From Nocardiopsis sp. FR4 (lineage in GTDB: Bacteria; Actinomycetota; Actinomycetes; Streptosporangiales; Streptosporangiaceae), in the NCBI RefSeq assembly GCF_009830945.1, contig NZ_VWVV01000023.1:55362-119361 (forward strand): a stretch of 64,000 nt of DNA, given 5' to 3'. A program made the translations under genes and the position numbers. Every line of letters starts with the position of its first letter. Position 1 is the first letter of the stretch. Shown piece after piece: positions 29,158 through 37,817 of the stretch. A model generated the notes under the pieces. That model saw only the letters and a program-made list of their open reading frames with translations, did no database searches and was not told where the DNA came from.

Positions 29158-29218
29158 GCGGATACCCGCCCTGCCGCGCGACGGACGGCACCCACCACAC
29201 GCCCTGGGCCGGGACGGG

Positions 29219-30028
29219 TCAGCGCTCGAAGATGTTGACGTCGGAGGCCAGGACCAGCAGCTCCTCGGGGGCCTCCCCCCCGGAGTAGAGCAGCTGGTGG
29301 CGGTTGGCGGGCATGACCGTCTCGGTGAACCGCAGCGGGCGCTCGCCCTCGTAGGTCACCCGCTCCTGGACCAGCAGCGGGATGCCCGGCCCCAGGCCGA
29401 AGGACTCGGCCTCGTCGGGGGAGGGCATCCGGGCGCCGACGATGTCCCAGTTCCACTCCTCGCGGTACCCCAGCGACCGCAGGACCGCGGTCACCCCCTC
29501 CTCCAGGCTCTCCGGGGACATGAGCGGGGTGTTGCCCGCGATGTCGTAGGGGAAGTAGGTGACCTGGGACTGCCACAGCCCGCCCTCGACGAACCGGGAG
29601 GAGGAGCGGACCACGACCAGGTCGCCCTGGGCGCCCCCCTCGACCCCGTGGCGCAGCCGCTTGGCGACCTTGGGCCGCATGGTGTCCAGGCTGACCTTGG
29701 TCTCCTGCCGGACCTGGTCGTACCCGGCCTCGCGCAGGTGGGGCTGGTAACCCGCTTGGAAGCGCTCGGAGTCCCCGCCGCCCGTGACGGGGGTGGCCAG
29801 GTGGACGATCGGCCGGTGGTCGGCGACGAAGGCCCCGCGCCCGGCGCGGATGGCGATCCGTCCCTCGTCCTGCAGGATGCGCATGCCCAGGCGGGCGGTG
29901 GCGCGGGAGACGTCGAGCTGCTCGGCGAGCTCCTCCTCCCCCGGCAGCCGCTCGCCCGGTTTGTAGTCGCCCCTGGCGAGCGCCTCGCGCAGGTGGTCGG
30001 CGACAACCGTCTTCCTCGACGTGTTCAT
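29219..30028 (-). CDS. GntR-family regulator with UTRA domain, copy A
   Basis: A 269-residue regulator. Winged helix at 5-70 (YKPGERLPGEEELAEQLDVSRATARLGMRILQDEGRI) and a UTRA ligand domain about 110-260 (VVVRSSSRFVEGGLWQSQVTYFPYDIAG; LLVQERVTYEGERPLRFTETVMPANRHQLLY). It starts 8 bases after the stop of its paralogue, so both are co-transcribed. The middle of its C-domain has diverged in length from copy B. Target and ligand unknown; two adjacent paralogues could form heterodimers. Confidence 0.9.
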   Translation of the reverse strand: MNTSRKTVVADHLREALARGDYKPGERLPGEEELAEQLDVSRATARLGMRILQDEGRIAIRAGRGAFVADHRPIVHLATPVTGGGDSERFQAGYQPHLREAGYDQVRQETKVSLDTMRPKVAKRLRHGVEGGAQGDLVVVRSSSRFVEGGLWQSQVTYFPYDIAGNTPLMSPESLEEGVTAVLRSLGYREEWNWDIVGARMPSPDEAESFGLGPGIPLLVQERVTYEGERPLRFTETVMPANRHQLLYSGGEAPEELLVLASDVNIFER

Positions 30029-30036
30029 GGGTGTGC

Positions 30037-30762
30037 TCAGTCCCGGTGGTAGGCGTTCATGTTGCCGTGTTCGTACTGGTAGCGGATGCTGTGCCCCGCG
30101 TAGACCGTCTGCACCAGCCGGATCGGGCGCTCCTCGGACAGGTCGGTGCGGTGGACCGTCAGCACCGGGACGCCGGGCGGGAGTTCGAGCTGGTTGGCCT
30201 CCTGCGGGGTGGGCATACGGGTCTCCAGCTCGTCGACGAAGCCGACCTGGCGCTGGCCGTGCTCGGCCAGGACCGCCAGGGCGCTCTCCACGTCCTCGGG
30301 CAGCATGAGCGGGGTGTCCTGGACCAGGTCCATGGGGTAGTAGGCGGCGCTGACGGAGGCCGAGACCTCTCCGGAGAACCGGTACATGCGGCGGACGACC
30401 GTCATGTCGCCCTCGGGGACCCGTAGTCGGCTGGCGATGTCGGGGGTGGCGCTGAGGAGTTGGAGCTCCTCCAGGTTCTGCCCGGTCATCCCCGACTCAT
30501 TCAGGCCGTTGGGCCCGTTCCGGTTGGCGTGGAAGGTCTCGGGGACCACGTCCTGGACGAAGTGCCCGCGCCCGGGGCGGCTGACGATGAGCCCCTGGTT
30601 GCGCAGCATGCCCAGGGCCAGGCGGATGGTGTTGCGGGAGGCCTCGAAGCGCTCCTCCAGCTGTTTCTCGGAGGGCAGCTGACCGCCGCGGGGCAGGCCT
30701 CCCTCCTGGATCTCGCGCCGCAGGGCGCGCGCGATCTGCCGGTATCTGCTCTCTGCCCGCAT
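30037..30762 (-). CDS. GntR-family regulator with UTRA domain, copy B
   Basis: A 241-residue regulator, first gene of the pair. Winged helix at 5-70 (LPRGGQLPSEKQLEERFEASRNTIRLALGMLRNQGLIVSRPGRGHFV); UTRA domain about 95-235 (MTVVRRMYRFSGEVSASVSAAYYPMDLV; LTVHRTDLSEERPIRLVQTVYAGHSIRYQYEH). A 30-bp dyad 34 bases upstream of its start is the obvious operator, suggesting autoregulation and possibly control of the divergent 76-residue membrane protein. Confidence 0.9.
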   Translation of the reverse strand: MRAESRYRQIARALRREIQEGGLPRGGQLPSEKQLEERFEASRNTIRLALGMLRNQGLIVSRPGRGHFVQDVVPETFHANRNGPNGLNESGMTGQNLEELQLLSATPDIASRLRVPEGDMTVVRRMYRFSGEVSASVSAAYYPMDLVQDTPLMLPEDVESALAVLAEHGQRQVGFVDELETRMPTPQEANQLELPPGVPVLTVHRTDLSEERPIRLVQTVYAGHSIRYQYEHGNMNAYHRD

Positions 30763-30796
30763 ACATCAGTCCTTGCCGGGGTAAAAGACCAACCAA

Positions 30797-30826
30797 CTGC
30801 TTATCTTGTACCAACAAGCTAAGCAG
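30797..30826. promoter_or_regulatory. 30-bp dyad operator upstream of the GntR pair
   Basis: Arms CTGCTTATCTTGT (30797-30809) and ACAAGCTAAGCAG (30814-30826) match in 12 of 13 positions around ACCA. It lies in an AT-richer patch of the 316-base divergent region 30763-31078. GntR proteins bind such symmetric sites; assignment to copy A or B is inference. Confidence 0.7.
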
Positions 30827-31078
30827 GACACCAGATGAACGGGGCCATCCGGCCAACATGAGCCCATAGTAGAGGAACGCCACTCCAGGTATACGGCTTC
30901 GACGCCGCCAGGACACCGGCGAGGACGAGAATCGACGGCCCCGCACCTTCGACCAGGCGCCTGCCCCGAGCGCGACTTCCCAGAACAGAGAACCGGAACC
31001 GTGGAACACCGCACAACGCCCCCTCCCGCCGTCGGGGGGCGACCGGAGCACCGAGAACTTCCCCCCTAGGAGAACAGC

Positions 31079-31309
31079 ATGATCCCCAACATCATCGCGC
31101 TCGTCGGAGTCGTGTTGCTGGGCCTGGCAGCGGGGTTCTTCCTCGCCGTCTGCATCGGCATCCGCCGCCAGGACGACCGGGGAACCTACCGCTCGCTGCG
31201 CGGCGGCCAGGGCAGCACCCCCCTCTCCCGCACCGGCAGCCTCGTGGTGGGACTGCGCTTCCCCGGCAAAGGAGCCGGCTCCCGGGACCGCACGCCCACC
31301 GCGGTCTGA
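31079..31309 (+). CDS. Small single-pass membrane protein
   Basis: A 76-residue protein with one N-terminal membrane helix (about 3-27, NIIALVGVVLLGLAAGFFLAVCIGI) followed by a basic, flexible tail (RRQDDRGTYRSLRGGQG...). AGGAG lies 8 bases before ATG 31079, and codon usage fits a real gene. It is divergent from the GntR pair across the region containing the 30-bp dyad, and ends in a hairpin. I do not recognise a family. It may be the output gene of the GntR system. Confidence 0.65.
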   Translation: MIPNIIALVGVVLLGLAAGFFLAVCIGIRRQDDRGTYRSLRGGQGSTPLSRTGSLVVGLRFPGKGAGSRDRTPTAV

Positions 31310-31325
31310 ACCGTAGGAACCGGGA

Positions 31326-31353
31326 GCGGAACCACGTCTGACGGTGGTCCCGC
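31326..31353 (+). terminator. Hairpin after the small membrane protein
   Basis: GCGGAACCAC pairs with GTGGTCCCGC (one mismatch) around an 8-nt loop, 16 bases after the stop. Confidence 0.55.
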
Positions 31354-31456
31354 CCCCACAGGAAGCACGAGCCGCGACGGGCCCGGCGCACAGCCGGTGG
31401 ACCCGCGCGGCGGGGCCGGACGGGCGCACAGGCCCGGGGCCCGAGACCTCTCCCCC

Positions 31457-31482
31457 TCCTCCGGCCACCGGTGTCCGGAGGA
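31457..31482 (-). terminator. Hairpin downstream of metB
   Basis: TCCTCCGG and CCGGAGGA form an 8-bp stem 17 bases beyond the metB stop on the minus strand. The rest of 31354-31499 shows nothing else. Confidence 0.5.
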
Positions 31483-31499
31483 ATCCTCCGTATGGCGGG

Positions 31500-32645
31500 T
31501 CAGCCCCCCAGGGCCTGGAGGAGGTCGGCGACCAGGTCGTCGGCGGACTCGATGCCCACGGAGATCCGCACCAGGTCGGCCGGGACCTCCAGCGCGGAGC
31601 CCGCGGTGGACGCGTGCGTCATCCGGCCGGGGTGCTCGATCAGGGACTCCACCCCGCCCAGCGACTCGCCGAGGGTGAACACCTCGGTCCGCTCGCACAG
31701 GGTCAGCGCGGCCTTCTCCCCGTCGCGCAGGGCGAAGGAGACCATCCCCCCGAAGGACTTCATCTGCTTCTCGGCGGTCCGGTGACCGGGGTGGCCGTCC
31801 AACCCGGGGTAGAACACCCGGCGCACCGCGGGGTGGCCCTCCAGCACCGCCACCACCTGCTCGGCGTTGGCGCTGTGCCGGTCCATCCGCACGCCCAGGG
31901 TCTTGATCCCGCGCAGGGTGAGCCAGGAGTCGAAGGGCCCGGGGATGGCGCCCATGGTGTTCTGGTGGAAGGCCAGCCGCTCGCCGAGTTCGGCGTCGGA
32001 GACCACCAGCGCTCCCCCGACCACGTCGGAGTGGCCGCCCAGGTACTTGGTGGTGGAGTGCACGACCACGTCCGCGCCCAGGGTCAGCGGACGCTGCAGG
32101 TAGGGCGAGGCGAAGGTGTTGTCGACCACGTGCAGGGCGCCCGCGTCGTGAGCGATCCCGGCGACCGCCTCGATGTCGGTGATGTTGAGCAGCGGGTTGG
32201 TGGGGGTCTCGGTCCACACCACCCGGGTGTTGGGCCGCACGGCCGCGCGCACGGCCTCGGGGTCGGACTGGTCGACGGCGTCCCACTGCACGCCCCAGCG
32301 CTCGACCACCTTGGAGACCAGCCGGAAGGTGCCGCCGTAGGCGTCGCCGGGGATGATCATGTGGTCGCCCGGCGACAGGACGGTGCGCAGCAGGGTGTCC
32401 TCGGCGGCCATGCCGGAGGCGAAGGCCAGGCCGCGCACACCGGACTCCAGGGCGGCCAGGCACTCCTCCAGGGCCGCGCGCGTGGGGTTGCCGGTGCGCG
32501 AGTACTCGTAGCCCTGGCGCAGACCGCCCACCCCGTCCTGGGCGTAGGTGCTGGTCTGGTAGATGGGCACCACCACGGACCCGGTACCGGCGTCCGGCTC
32601 CTGTCCCGCGTGGATGGCCAGCGTTTCAAACCCGTCGAACGTCAT
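31500..32645 (-). CDS. metB: Cystathionine gamma-synthase
   Basis: A 381-residue PLP enzyme of the Cys/Met-metabolism family, joining cysteine with an O-acylhomoserine to give cystathionine. Visible blocks: AIHAGQEPDAGTGSVVVPIYQTSTY, YEYSRTGNPTR, ASGMAAEDT, VDNTFASPYLQRPL and the PLP lysine in HSTTKYLGGHSDVVGG; C-terminal SLGGVESLIEHPGRMTH. ATG 32645 lacks a Shine-Dalgarno sequence; TATTGT ends 6 bases upstream, so translation is probably leaderless. A cystathionine gamma-lyase role cannot be excluded from sequence alone. With cbs 1 kb upstream it covers both directions of transsulfuration; order matches Rv1077-Rv1079. Confidence 0.9.
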   Translation of the reverse strand: MTFDGFETLAIHAGQEPDAGTGSVVVPIYQTSTYAQDGVGGLRQGYEYSRTGNPTRAALEECLAALESGVRGLAFASGMAAEDTLLRTVLSPGDHMIIPGDAYGGTFRLVSKVVERWGVQWDAVDQSDPEAVRAAVRPNTRVVWTETPTNPLLNITDIEAVAGIAHDAGALHVVDNTFASPYLQRPLTLGADVVVHSTTKYLGGHSDVVGGALVVSDAELGERLAFHQNTMGAIPGPFDSWLTLRGIKTLGVRMDRHSANAEQVVAVLEGHPAVRRVFYPGLDGHPGHRTAEKQMKSFGGMVSFALRDGEKAALTLCERTEVFTLGESLGGVESLIEHPGRMTHASTAGSALEVPADLVRISVGIESADDLVADLLQALGG

Positions 32646-32729
32646 GGGCTCACAATAGTGCCCCACGACCAGTGGCCTCCCGTTCTCCACAGGGAGCCGG
32701 GCCGCGGCCCCGGGAGGGCGGGCGGAGGC

Positions 32730-33470
32730 TCAGGCGGGCGGGAAGCGGGTGGCCGACCCGGGGCCGGGCGGCTCGGCGGGCGCCTCGGGGGGCAGGCCGG
32801 TGACGGGGGTGGGCACGCGGGTGGGGGTGCCGCTCTCGCGCAGCGGCGGCTCCCAGCCCACTTCGGGGTCGTGGGTGCGCACGACCTTGCCCGGCACGCC
32901 CGCGATGACGGCGTGGTCGGGGTAGGTGCCCGGCCGCACCACGGTCCCCGCGGCCACGACGGAGTTGCGGCCCAGGTGCACGCCGGGCAGGATCACCGCG
33001 TTCGCGCCGATCCAGCTGCCGTCGCCGATGCTGACCGGGTCGTCCACCGGCCACTGCAGGCCCACCGGCATCTCGGTGTTGGCGTAGGCGTGGTTCTGGT
33101 CGGTGATGTAGACGTAGGGGCCCGTGTAGACGTGGTCGCCGATGTCGACGGACTTGTGGGCGACGATGTGCGAGCCGCGGCCGATCGCGCAGCCCGAGCC
33201 GATGCGCACGACCGTGCCCGGCCCGAGGTCGTAGTCGGGGCCCATGCCCGCGGCGAGGGTCATGTCCCCGCCCAGGACGGTGTGCACGCCGATCTCGATC
33301 CAGGGCTCCCCGTAGAGGGTGGCCGTGGGAAAGGCGATCGCCGAGCCCGCGCCGAAGCGCGCGAACCGGCGGGCCGCCCGGGAGTCGGAGCGGATCTCGG
33401 CCTTGCGGCGGGCGTACGACCAGACGGAGCGGATGATCCAGGACAACAGCCGCGACACGCGTGCCCCCAT
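32730..33470 (-). CDS. Hexapeptide-repeat acyltransferase
   Basis: A 246-residue left-handed beta-helix acyltransferase. Hexapeptide repeats run from about residue 50 to 195 (IGVHTVLGGDMTLAAG; VRIGSGCAIGRGSHIVAH; VSIGDGSWIGANAVILPGVHLGRNSVVAAGTVV), ending with the typical AVIAGVPGKVV. A loop with YITDQNHAYAN contains the likely catalytic His. The C-terminal 40 residues are Pro-rich and disordered. It transfers an acyl group from acyl-CoA to a sugar or similar acceptor; substrate not known. A TetR-like palindrome lies three bases upstream of its start codon, so a repressor there would block its promoter or start. Confidence 0.87.
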   Translation of the reverse strand: MGARVSRLLSWIIRSVWSYARRKAEIRSDSRAARRFARFGAGSAIAFPTATLYGEPWIEIGVHTVLGGDMTLAAGMGPDYDLGPGTVVRIGSGCAIGRGSHIVAHKSVDIGDHVYTGPYVYITDQNHAYANTEMPVGLQWPVDDPVSIGDGSWIGANAVILPGVHLGRNSVVAAGTVVRPGTYPDHAVIAGVPGKVVRTHDPEVGWEPPLRESGTPTRVPTPVTGLPPEAPAEPPGPGSATRFPPA

Positions 33471-33473
33471 TTA

Positions 33474-33487
33474 TTACCTACCAGTAA
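33474..33487 (-). promoter_or_regulatory. TetR-like operator TTACCTACCAGTAA
   Basis: A 14-bp imperfect palindrome with TTAC/GTAA arms, three bases from the acyltransferase start. It differs by one base from the site upstream of the thiolase (reverse orientation of 36395-36408). Confidence 0.55.
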
Positions 33488-33545
33488 CTGTCGCGAACAT
33501 TAGCAGTGTCCGAGTATGCGGCGAACTGTCCGGACCCTACACAGC

Positions 33546-33586
33546 GGGGCCCGAACCGCGCTCGGTCGGAGCGCGGTCCGGGCCCC
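33546..33586 (-). terminator. Strong hairpin between cbs and the acyltransferase
   Basis: Two stacked perfect stems (GGGGCCCG/CGGGCCCC and ACCGCGCTC/GAGCGCGGT) with a 5-nt loop, 32 bases after the cbs stop. Confidence 0.85.
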
Positions 33587-33618
33587 GTGCGGGCCTCCGC
33601 GGGCTGTGCGGCCGGTGC

Positions 33619-34995
33619 TCAGCCGGACAGGTGGGCGAGCAGGTCCTGGCGGGTGAGGATGCCCGCCGGCTTGCCGTCGCGCAGCACGACCAGGGCGCCG
33701 GAGGCGCGCAGCAGGCGCACGCAGTCGCTGACCGGGGTGCCCGTGCCGACGGTGGCCAGGGGCCTGCCCATGTGGGCCTCGACCATGTCGTCCAGCTGGG
33801 CGCGGCCGTCGAAGAGGGCGTCGAGCAGGTCGCGCTCGGCGATGGCGCCGACCACCTCGGCGGCCATGACCGGGGGCTCCTCCTTCATCACCGGGAGCTG
33901 GGAGACGCCGTACTCGCGCATGATCGCCACGGCGGTGCCGACGGTCTCGTCCGGGTGGGTGTGCACGAAGTCGGGCATCTCCCCGCCCTTGGCGGCCAGG
34001 ACGTCGCCCGCGGTGGCCTCCTCGGTCTGGGCGGACAGGAACCCGTAGTCGGCCATCCACTCGTCGTTGAAGATCTTGCCGAGGTAGCCCCGGCCGCCGT
34101 CGGGCAGCAGGACCACGATGACGTCGTCGGGCCCGGCGTCGCGGGCCACGCGCAGGGCCGCCTCGACGGCCAGGCCGCAGGAGCCGCCGACCAGCAGGGC
34201 CTCCTCACGGGCCAGGCGGCGGGTCATGAGGAAGGAGTCCTTGTCGCTGACGGCCACGATCTCGTCGCACACGGACGTGTCGTAGGTGCCCGGCCAGATG
34301 TCCTCGCCCACGCCCTCGACCAGGTAGGGGCGCCCGGAGCCGCCGGAGTAGACCGAGCCCTCGGGGTCGGCGCCCACGATCCTGACCCGGCCGCCCGAGA
34401 CCTCCTTGAGGTAGCGGCCGGTGCCGCTGATGGTGCCGCCGGTGCCGATGCCCGCCACGAAGTGGGTGATGCGGCCCTCGGTCTGCTCCCAGATCTCGGG
34501 GCCGGTGGCGTGGTAGTGCGACTCGGGGTTGTTCCGGTTCTCGTACTGGTTGGGCTTCCAGGCGCCGGGGATCTCGGCGGCCAGCCGGTCGGAGACCGAG
34601 TAGTAGGACTCGGGGTGGTCGGGGGCCACGGTGGTCGGGCACACGACCACCTCGGCGCCGTAGGCGCGCAGGACCGAGAGCTTGTCCGCACCGACCTTGT
34701 CCGGGCAGACGAAGACGCAGCGGTAGCCCTTCTCCTGGGCGACGATGGCCAGGCCGATGCCGGTGTTGCCGGAGGTCGGCTCGACGATGGTGCCGCCCGG
34801 TGCGAGCTCGCCGCTCTTCTCGGCCGCCTCGACCATGCGCAGCGCGATGCGGTCCTTGACCGAGCCGCCCGGGTTGAAGTACTCGACCTTGGCCAGGACC
34901 GTCGGGGCGTTCGGGCCGAGGGCCTGGGTGACCTTGTTCAGCCGGACGAGGGGGGTGTCCCCGACCAGGTCGATCAGTGAGTCGTATACCCGCAC
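33619..34995 (-). CDS. cbs: Cystathionine beta-synthase with C-terminal CBS pair
   Basis: A 458-residue PLP enzyme that condenses homocysteine and serine to cystathionine. The catalytic domain (about 1-325) has PLP lysine K47 in NPGGSVKDRI, phosphate-binding loop GTGGTISGTG, substrate loop EPTSGNTGIGLA and YENRNNPESHYHATGPEIW. Two CBS motifs (about 335-455) form a Bateman module that binds adenosyl ligands in some relatives. GTG 34995 is supported by GAGGGAG eight bases upstream; the longer frame upstream is Arg/Pro-rich. It corresponds to Rv1077 and sits in the same order relative to metB and the SGNH gene. Confidence 0.93.
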   Translation of the reverse strand: MRVYDSLIDLVGDTPLVRLNKVTQALGPNAPTVLAKVEYFNPGGSVKDRIALRMVEAAEKSGELAPGGTIVEPTSGNTGIGLAIVAQEKGYRCVFVCPDKVGADKLSVLRAYGAEVVVCPTTVAPDHPESYYSVSDRLAAEIPGAWKPNQYENRNNPESHYHATGPEIWEQTEGRITHFVAGIGTGGTISGTGRYLKEVSGGRVRIVGADPEGSVYSGGSGRPYLVEGVGEDIWPGTYDTSVCDEIVAVSDKDSFLMTRRLAREEALLVGGSCGLAVEAALRVARDAGPDDVIVVLLPDGGRGYLGKIFNDEWMADYGFLSAQTEEATAGDVLAAKGGEMPDFVHTHPDETVGTAVAIMREYGVSQLPVMKEEPPVMAAEVVGAIAERDLLDALFDGRAQLDDMVEAHMGRPLATVGTGTPVSDCVRLLRASGALVVLRDGKPAGILTRQDLLAHLSG

Positions 34996-35302
34996 GTGTG
35001 CTCCCTCAGCATTGTGGCGACCGGGTCGCGGCCCGCCGTTTCCTCGCCCCGGTGGCGAGTCCGGGGCCCTGGGCCGGTCCGGCCCGTCTCCCTCCGACTC
35101 TAATCGTTCTCCACCAGCGGTTTCCGCCGGATCACACGGCCGTGGGCCGGCCGCGCGCCTCCTGTCCCCGGCGGCGGCAAACACCTCACCCGGGGGCTCG
35201 GATTGTGTGCCGCGCAGGTACGTGATTCGGGGGTTGCCCGCCGGTAACCTCACTCGTGTCCGGCCTGCCGGGGCAGGCACTCGCGAGGCCAGGGGGTGTC
35301 CG
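34996..35302. promoter_or_regulatory. Divergent region between cbs and the SGNH hydrolase
   Basis: These 307 bases contain no convincing gene. GTAATCGTTC-like AT patches near 35100 and GTACGTGATTCGGGG near 35217 could hold promoters, but I see no clear -10/-35 pairs or inverted repeats. Confidence 0.3.
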
Positions 35303-36355
35303 ATGCTGCGAGCCGTACGCGCACGGCGGATCGCGGCCGCCACGGCGTTCGGCGGCGGCGGACTCACACTCGTCGGCGGCGGCACCGTCGTACTCCTGTA
35401 CCTGCAGGCCAAGCTCGCCCGCCGCGCGGTCGGCGTCACCTCGTGGAACAGACCGAGGGTCGACGGCGTCTACGGTGACGGCGAGGGGCCGCCGATCCGG
35501 ATGCTCATGATGGGCGACTCCACCGCCGCCGGTTTCGCGGTGGAGCGGGCCGCCGAGACCCCCGGCGTCCTGCTGGCCTCGGGGCTGGCGGCCGCCGCCG
35601 ACCGCCCCGTGCGGCTGCGCTGCACCGCCTCCCCCGGCGCCACCTCCGCCGGACTGGCCGCCCAGGTCGAGCGCTCGGGCGCGCTGGATCCGGACTCGCG
35701 CTACGACCTGGCGGTCGTCTTCATCGGCGCCAACGACGTCATCCGGAGGGTCCGGCCCAACGACGCGGTGGCGCAGCTGCGCGAGACCGTCCGCCGGCTG
35801 GTCGACCACGGCACGGCGGTGGTCGTGGCCACCTGCCCCGACCTGGGGACCGTCCGCCCGATCGGCTGGCCGCTGCGCTCGCTGGCCCGCCGCGCCTCCC
35901 GCCAGCTCGCCGCCGCGCAGACCATCGCGGTCACCGAGGTCGGCGGGCGCACGGTCTCGATGAGCGACCTCCTGTCCGACGATTTTCGGACCAACCCACT
36001 AAGCATGTTTGGGCCTGACCGTTTTCATCCGTCAGCCCTCGGGTACTCCCAGGCCGCCTTCGCCGTGCTGCCCTCGGCCTGCGCCGCGCTGGGCCTGCTC
36101 CCGGAGCTGGACGAGGCCGAGCGCACCAGCGGCATCCTCCCGGTGGACCGCGCGGCCGTGGTCGCCGCCGACACCCCCGGAACGGAGGTGTCCCGGGCGG
36201 ATTCCCAGTTCAGAGGGCTTATGCCGAGCGGGCGCGGACGCTGGGCCGCCCTCGTCCGGGGCCCGTTCCGGCTCCGCGGACAGGACTCCGACCGCGCGCG
36301 GACCGCCGACGTGGGCACGGCCGGGGGCGGCGAGCGCTCCGGCGGGGAGGACTGA
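35303..36355 (+). CDS. Membrane-anchored SGNH/GDSL hydrolase (Rv1075c-like)
   Basis: A 350-residue esterase-type protein. An N-terminal hydrophobic helix (about 10-35) anchors it or acts as a signal. SGNH blocks are present: block I MMGDSTAAG with nucleophile S73, block III FIGANDVIRR, and block V DRFHPSALGY carrying the Asp-x-x-His pair. The C-terminal 80 residues are Arg/Gly-rich and probably disordered. ATG 35303 follows GGGGGTGTCCG. Rv1075c is a secreted GDSL esterase/thioesterase in the same neighbourhood; the natural substrate here is unknown. Confidence 0.88.
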   Translation: MLRAVRARRIAAATAFGGGGLTLVGGGTVVLLYLQAKLARRAVGVTSWNRPRVDGVYGDGEGPPIRMLMMGDSTAAGFAVERAAETPGVLLASGLAAAADRPVRLRCTASPGATSAGLAAQVERSGALDPDSRYDLAVVFIGANDVIRRVRPNDAVAQLRETVRRLVDHGTAVVVATCPDLGTVRPIGWPLRSLARRASRQLAAAQTIAVTEVGGRTVSMSDLLSDDFRTNPLSMFGPDRFHPSALGYSQAAFAVLPSACAALGLLPELDEAERTSGILPVDRAAVVAADTPGTEVSRADSQFRGLMPSGRGRWAALVRGPFRLRGQDSDRARTADVGTAGGGERSGGED

Positions 36356-36394
36356 ACGCCGACCCCGGGTGGCGTGCGGGGGGCGCCGACGGGT

Positions 36395-36408
36395 TTACTG
36401 GTCGGTAA
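36395..36408 (+). promoter_or_regulatory. TetR-like operator upstream of the thiolase
   Basis: TTACTGGTCGGTAA, 94 bases before the thiolase start; its reverse complement TTACCGACCAGTAA matches the acyltransferase site 33474-33487 at 13 of 14 positions. Confidence 0.55.
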
Positions 36409-36501
36409 CAAGCGATGCTGGAGGTGGCGGGCGCGCCGACCGCCGCGCGGCCTCCGGCGCCGAGCCTGACCCGCAGCACCTCAACCGTTAGGGACGCAGC
36501 C

Positions 36502-37722
36502 ATGCCCGAAGCAGTCATCGTCGCAACCGCCCGCTCCCCGATCGGCCGCGCCTTCAAGGGCTCGCTCAAGGACATCCGCCCGGATGACCTGACCACCCAG
36601 ATCGTGCGCGCCGCCCTGGCCAAGGTCCCCGAACTGGACCCCCGGAGCATCGACGACCTGATGCTCGGCTGCGGTCTGCCCGGCGGCGAACAGGGATTCA
36701 ACATGGCCCGCATCGTGGCCGTGCAGCTGGGCCTGGACACCGTTCCGGGCACCACCGTCACCCGTTACTGCTCCTCCTCCCTGCAGACCACCCGCATGGC
36801 CTTCCACGCCATCAGGGCGGGCGAGGGAGACGTGTTCGTCTCCGCCGGGGTGGAGACCGTCAGCCGGTTCGTCAACGGCAGCAGCGACGACGGCAAGAAC
36901 GAGAACCCGATCTTCGACGAGGCCAAGGAACGCACCGCCAAGCGCGCCGAGGGCGGGGCCGGGACCTGGACCGACCCGCGCGAGGACGGCAAGCTCCCCG
37001 ACGCCTACATCGCGATGGGCCAGACCGCCGAGAACGTCGCCCAGCTCACCGGCGTCTCCCGGCAGCGCCAGGACGAGTTCGCCGTGCGCTCGCAGAACCT
37101 GGCCGAGAAGTCCCTGGACAACGGCTTCTGGGAGCGCGAGATCACCCCGGTGACCCTGCCCGACGGCACCGTGGTCAGCACCGACGACGGCATCCGCCGC
37201 GGCACCACCTACGAGAAGGTCTCCGAGCTCAAGCCGGTGTTCCGCCCCGACGGCACCGTGACCGCGGGCAACGCCTGCCCGCTCAACGACGGCGCCTCGG
37301 CCGTGGTCATCATGAGCGACACCAAGGCCGCGCAGCTGGGCATCACCCCGCTGGCCCGCATCGTCTCCACCGGTGTGAGCGGTCTGAGCCCGGAGATCAT
37401 GGGCCTGGGCCCGGTCGAGGCCTCCAAGCAGGCGCTGGCCCGCGCCAACATGGCCATCGGCGACATCGACCTGGTCGAGATCAACGAGGCCTTCGCCGCG
37501 CAGGTGCTGCCCTCCGCCGACCAGCTGGGCATCGACATCGACTCCCAGCTCAACGTCAACGGCGGCGCCATCGCGGTGGGCCACCCCTTCGGCTCCACCG
37601 GCGCCCGCATCACCGGCACCCTGCTCAACGGGCTCCGGTTCCACGACCGCACGTTCGGCCTGGAGACCATGTGCGTCGGCGGCGGCCAGGGCATGGCGGC
37701 CGTCTTCGAGCGCCTGAGCTGA
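36502..37722 (+). CDS. Acetyl-CoA C-acyltransferase (thiolase, FadA3-like)
   Basis: A 406-residue thiolase of the degradative type, cleaving 3-ketoacyl-CoA or condensing acetyl-CoA. Active-site Cys90 is in TRYCSSSLQTTRMAF; the catalytic His is in NGGAIAVGHPFGSTGARI; the second Cys is in CVGGGQGMAAVF. ATG 36502 has no strong ribosome site (AGGGACGCAGCC), the frame upstream is unlike a thiolase. It matches Rv1074c in length and neighbourhood. The TetR-like site upstream suggests acyl-CoA-responsive repression, by inference. Confidence 0.93.
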   Translation: MPEAVIVATARSPIGRAFKGSLKDIRPDDLTTQIVRAALAKVPELDPRSIDDLMLGCGLPGGEQGFNMARIVAVQLGLDTVPGTTVTRYCSSSLQTTRMAFHAIRAGEGDVFVSAGVETVSRFVNGSSDDGKNENPIFDEAKERTAKRAEGGAGTWTDPREDGKLPDAYIAMGQTAENVAQLTGVSRQRQDEFAVRSQNLAEKSLDNGFWEREITPVTLPDGTVVSTDDGIRRGTTYEKVSELKPVFRPDGTVTAGNACPLNDGASAVVIMSDTKAAQLGITPLARIVSTGVSGLSPEIMGLGPVEASKQALARANMAIGDIDLVEINEAFAAQVLPSADQLGIDIDSQLNVNGGAIAVGHPFGSTGARITGTLLNGLRFHDRTFGLETMCVGGGQGMAAVFERLS

Positions 37723-37780
37723 ACCGCCTGAGCCGCACCGTCCGCCGCCCGGTCGCACCCGGCGCGGACCGGCGGACGCC

Positions 37781-37817
37781 CGAAGGGCCCGGAACCTCCC
37801 GCGTTCCGGGCCCTTCG
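37781..37817 (+). terminator. Hairpin terminator after the thiolase
   Basis: CGAAGGGCCCGGAAC and its exact complement (15 bp) with a 7-nt loop, 58 bases after the stop. The following stretch 37818-38110 carries no gene and must contain the DUF4287 promoter. Confidence 0.85.
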
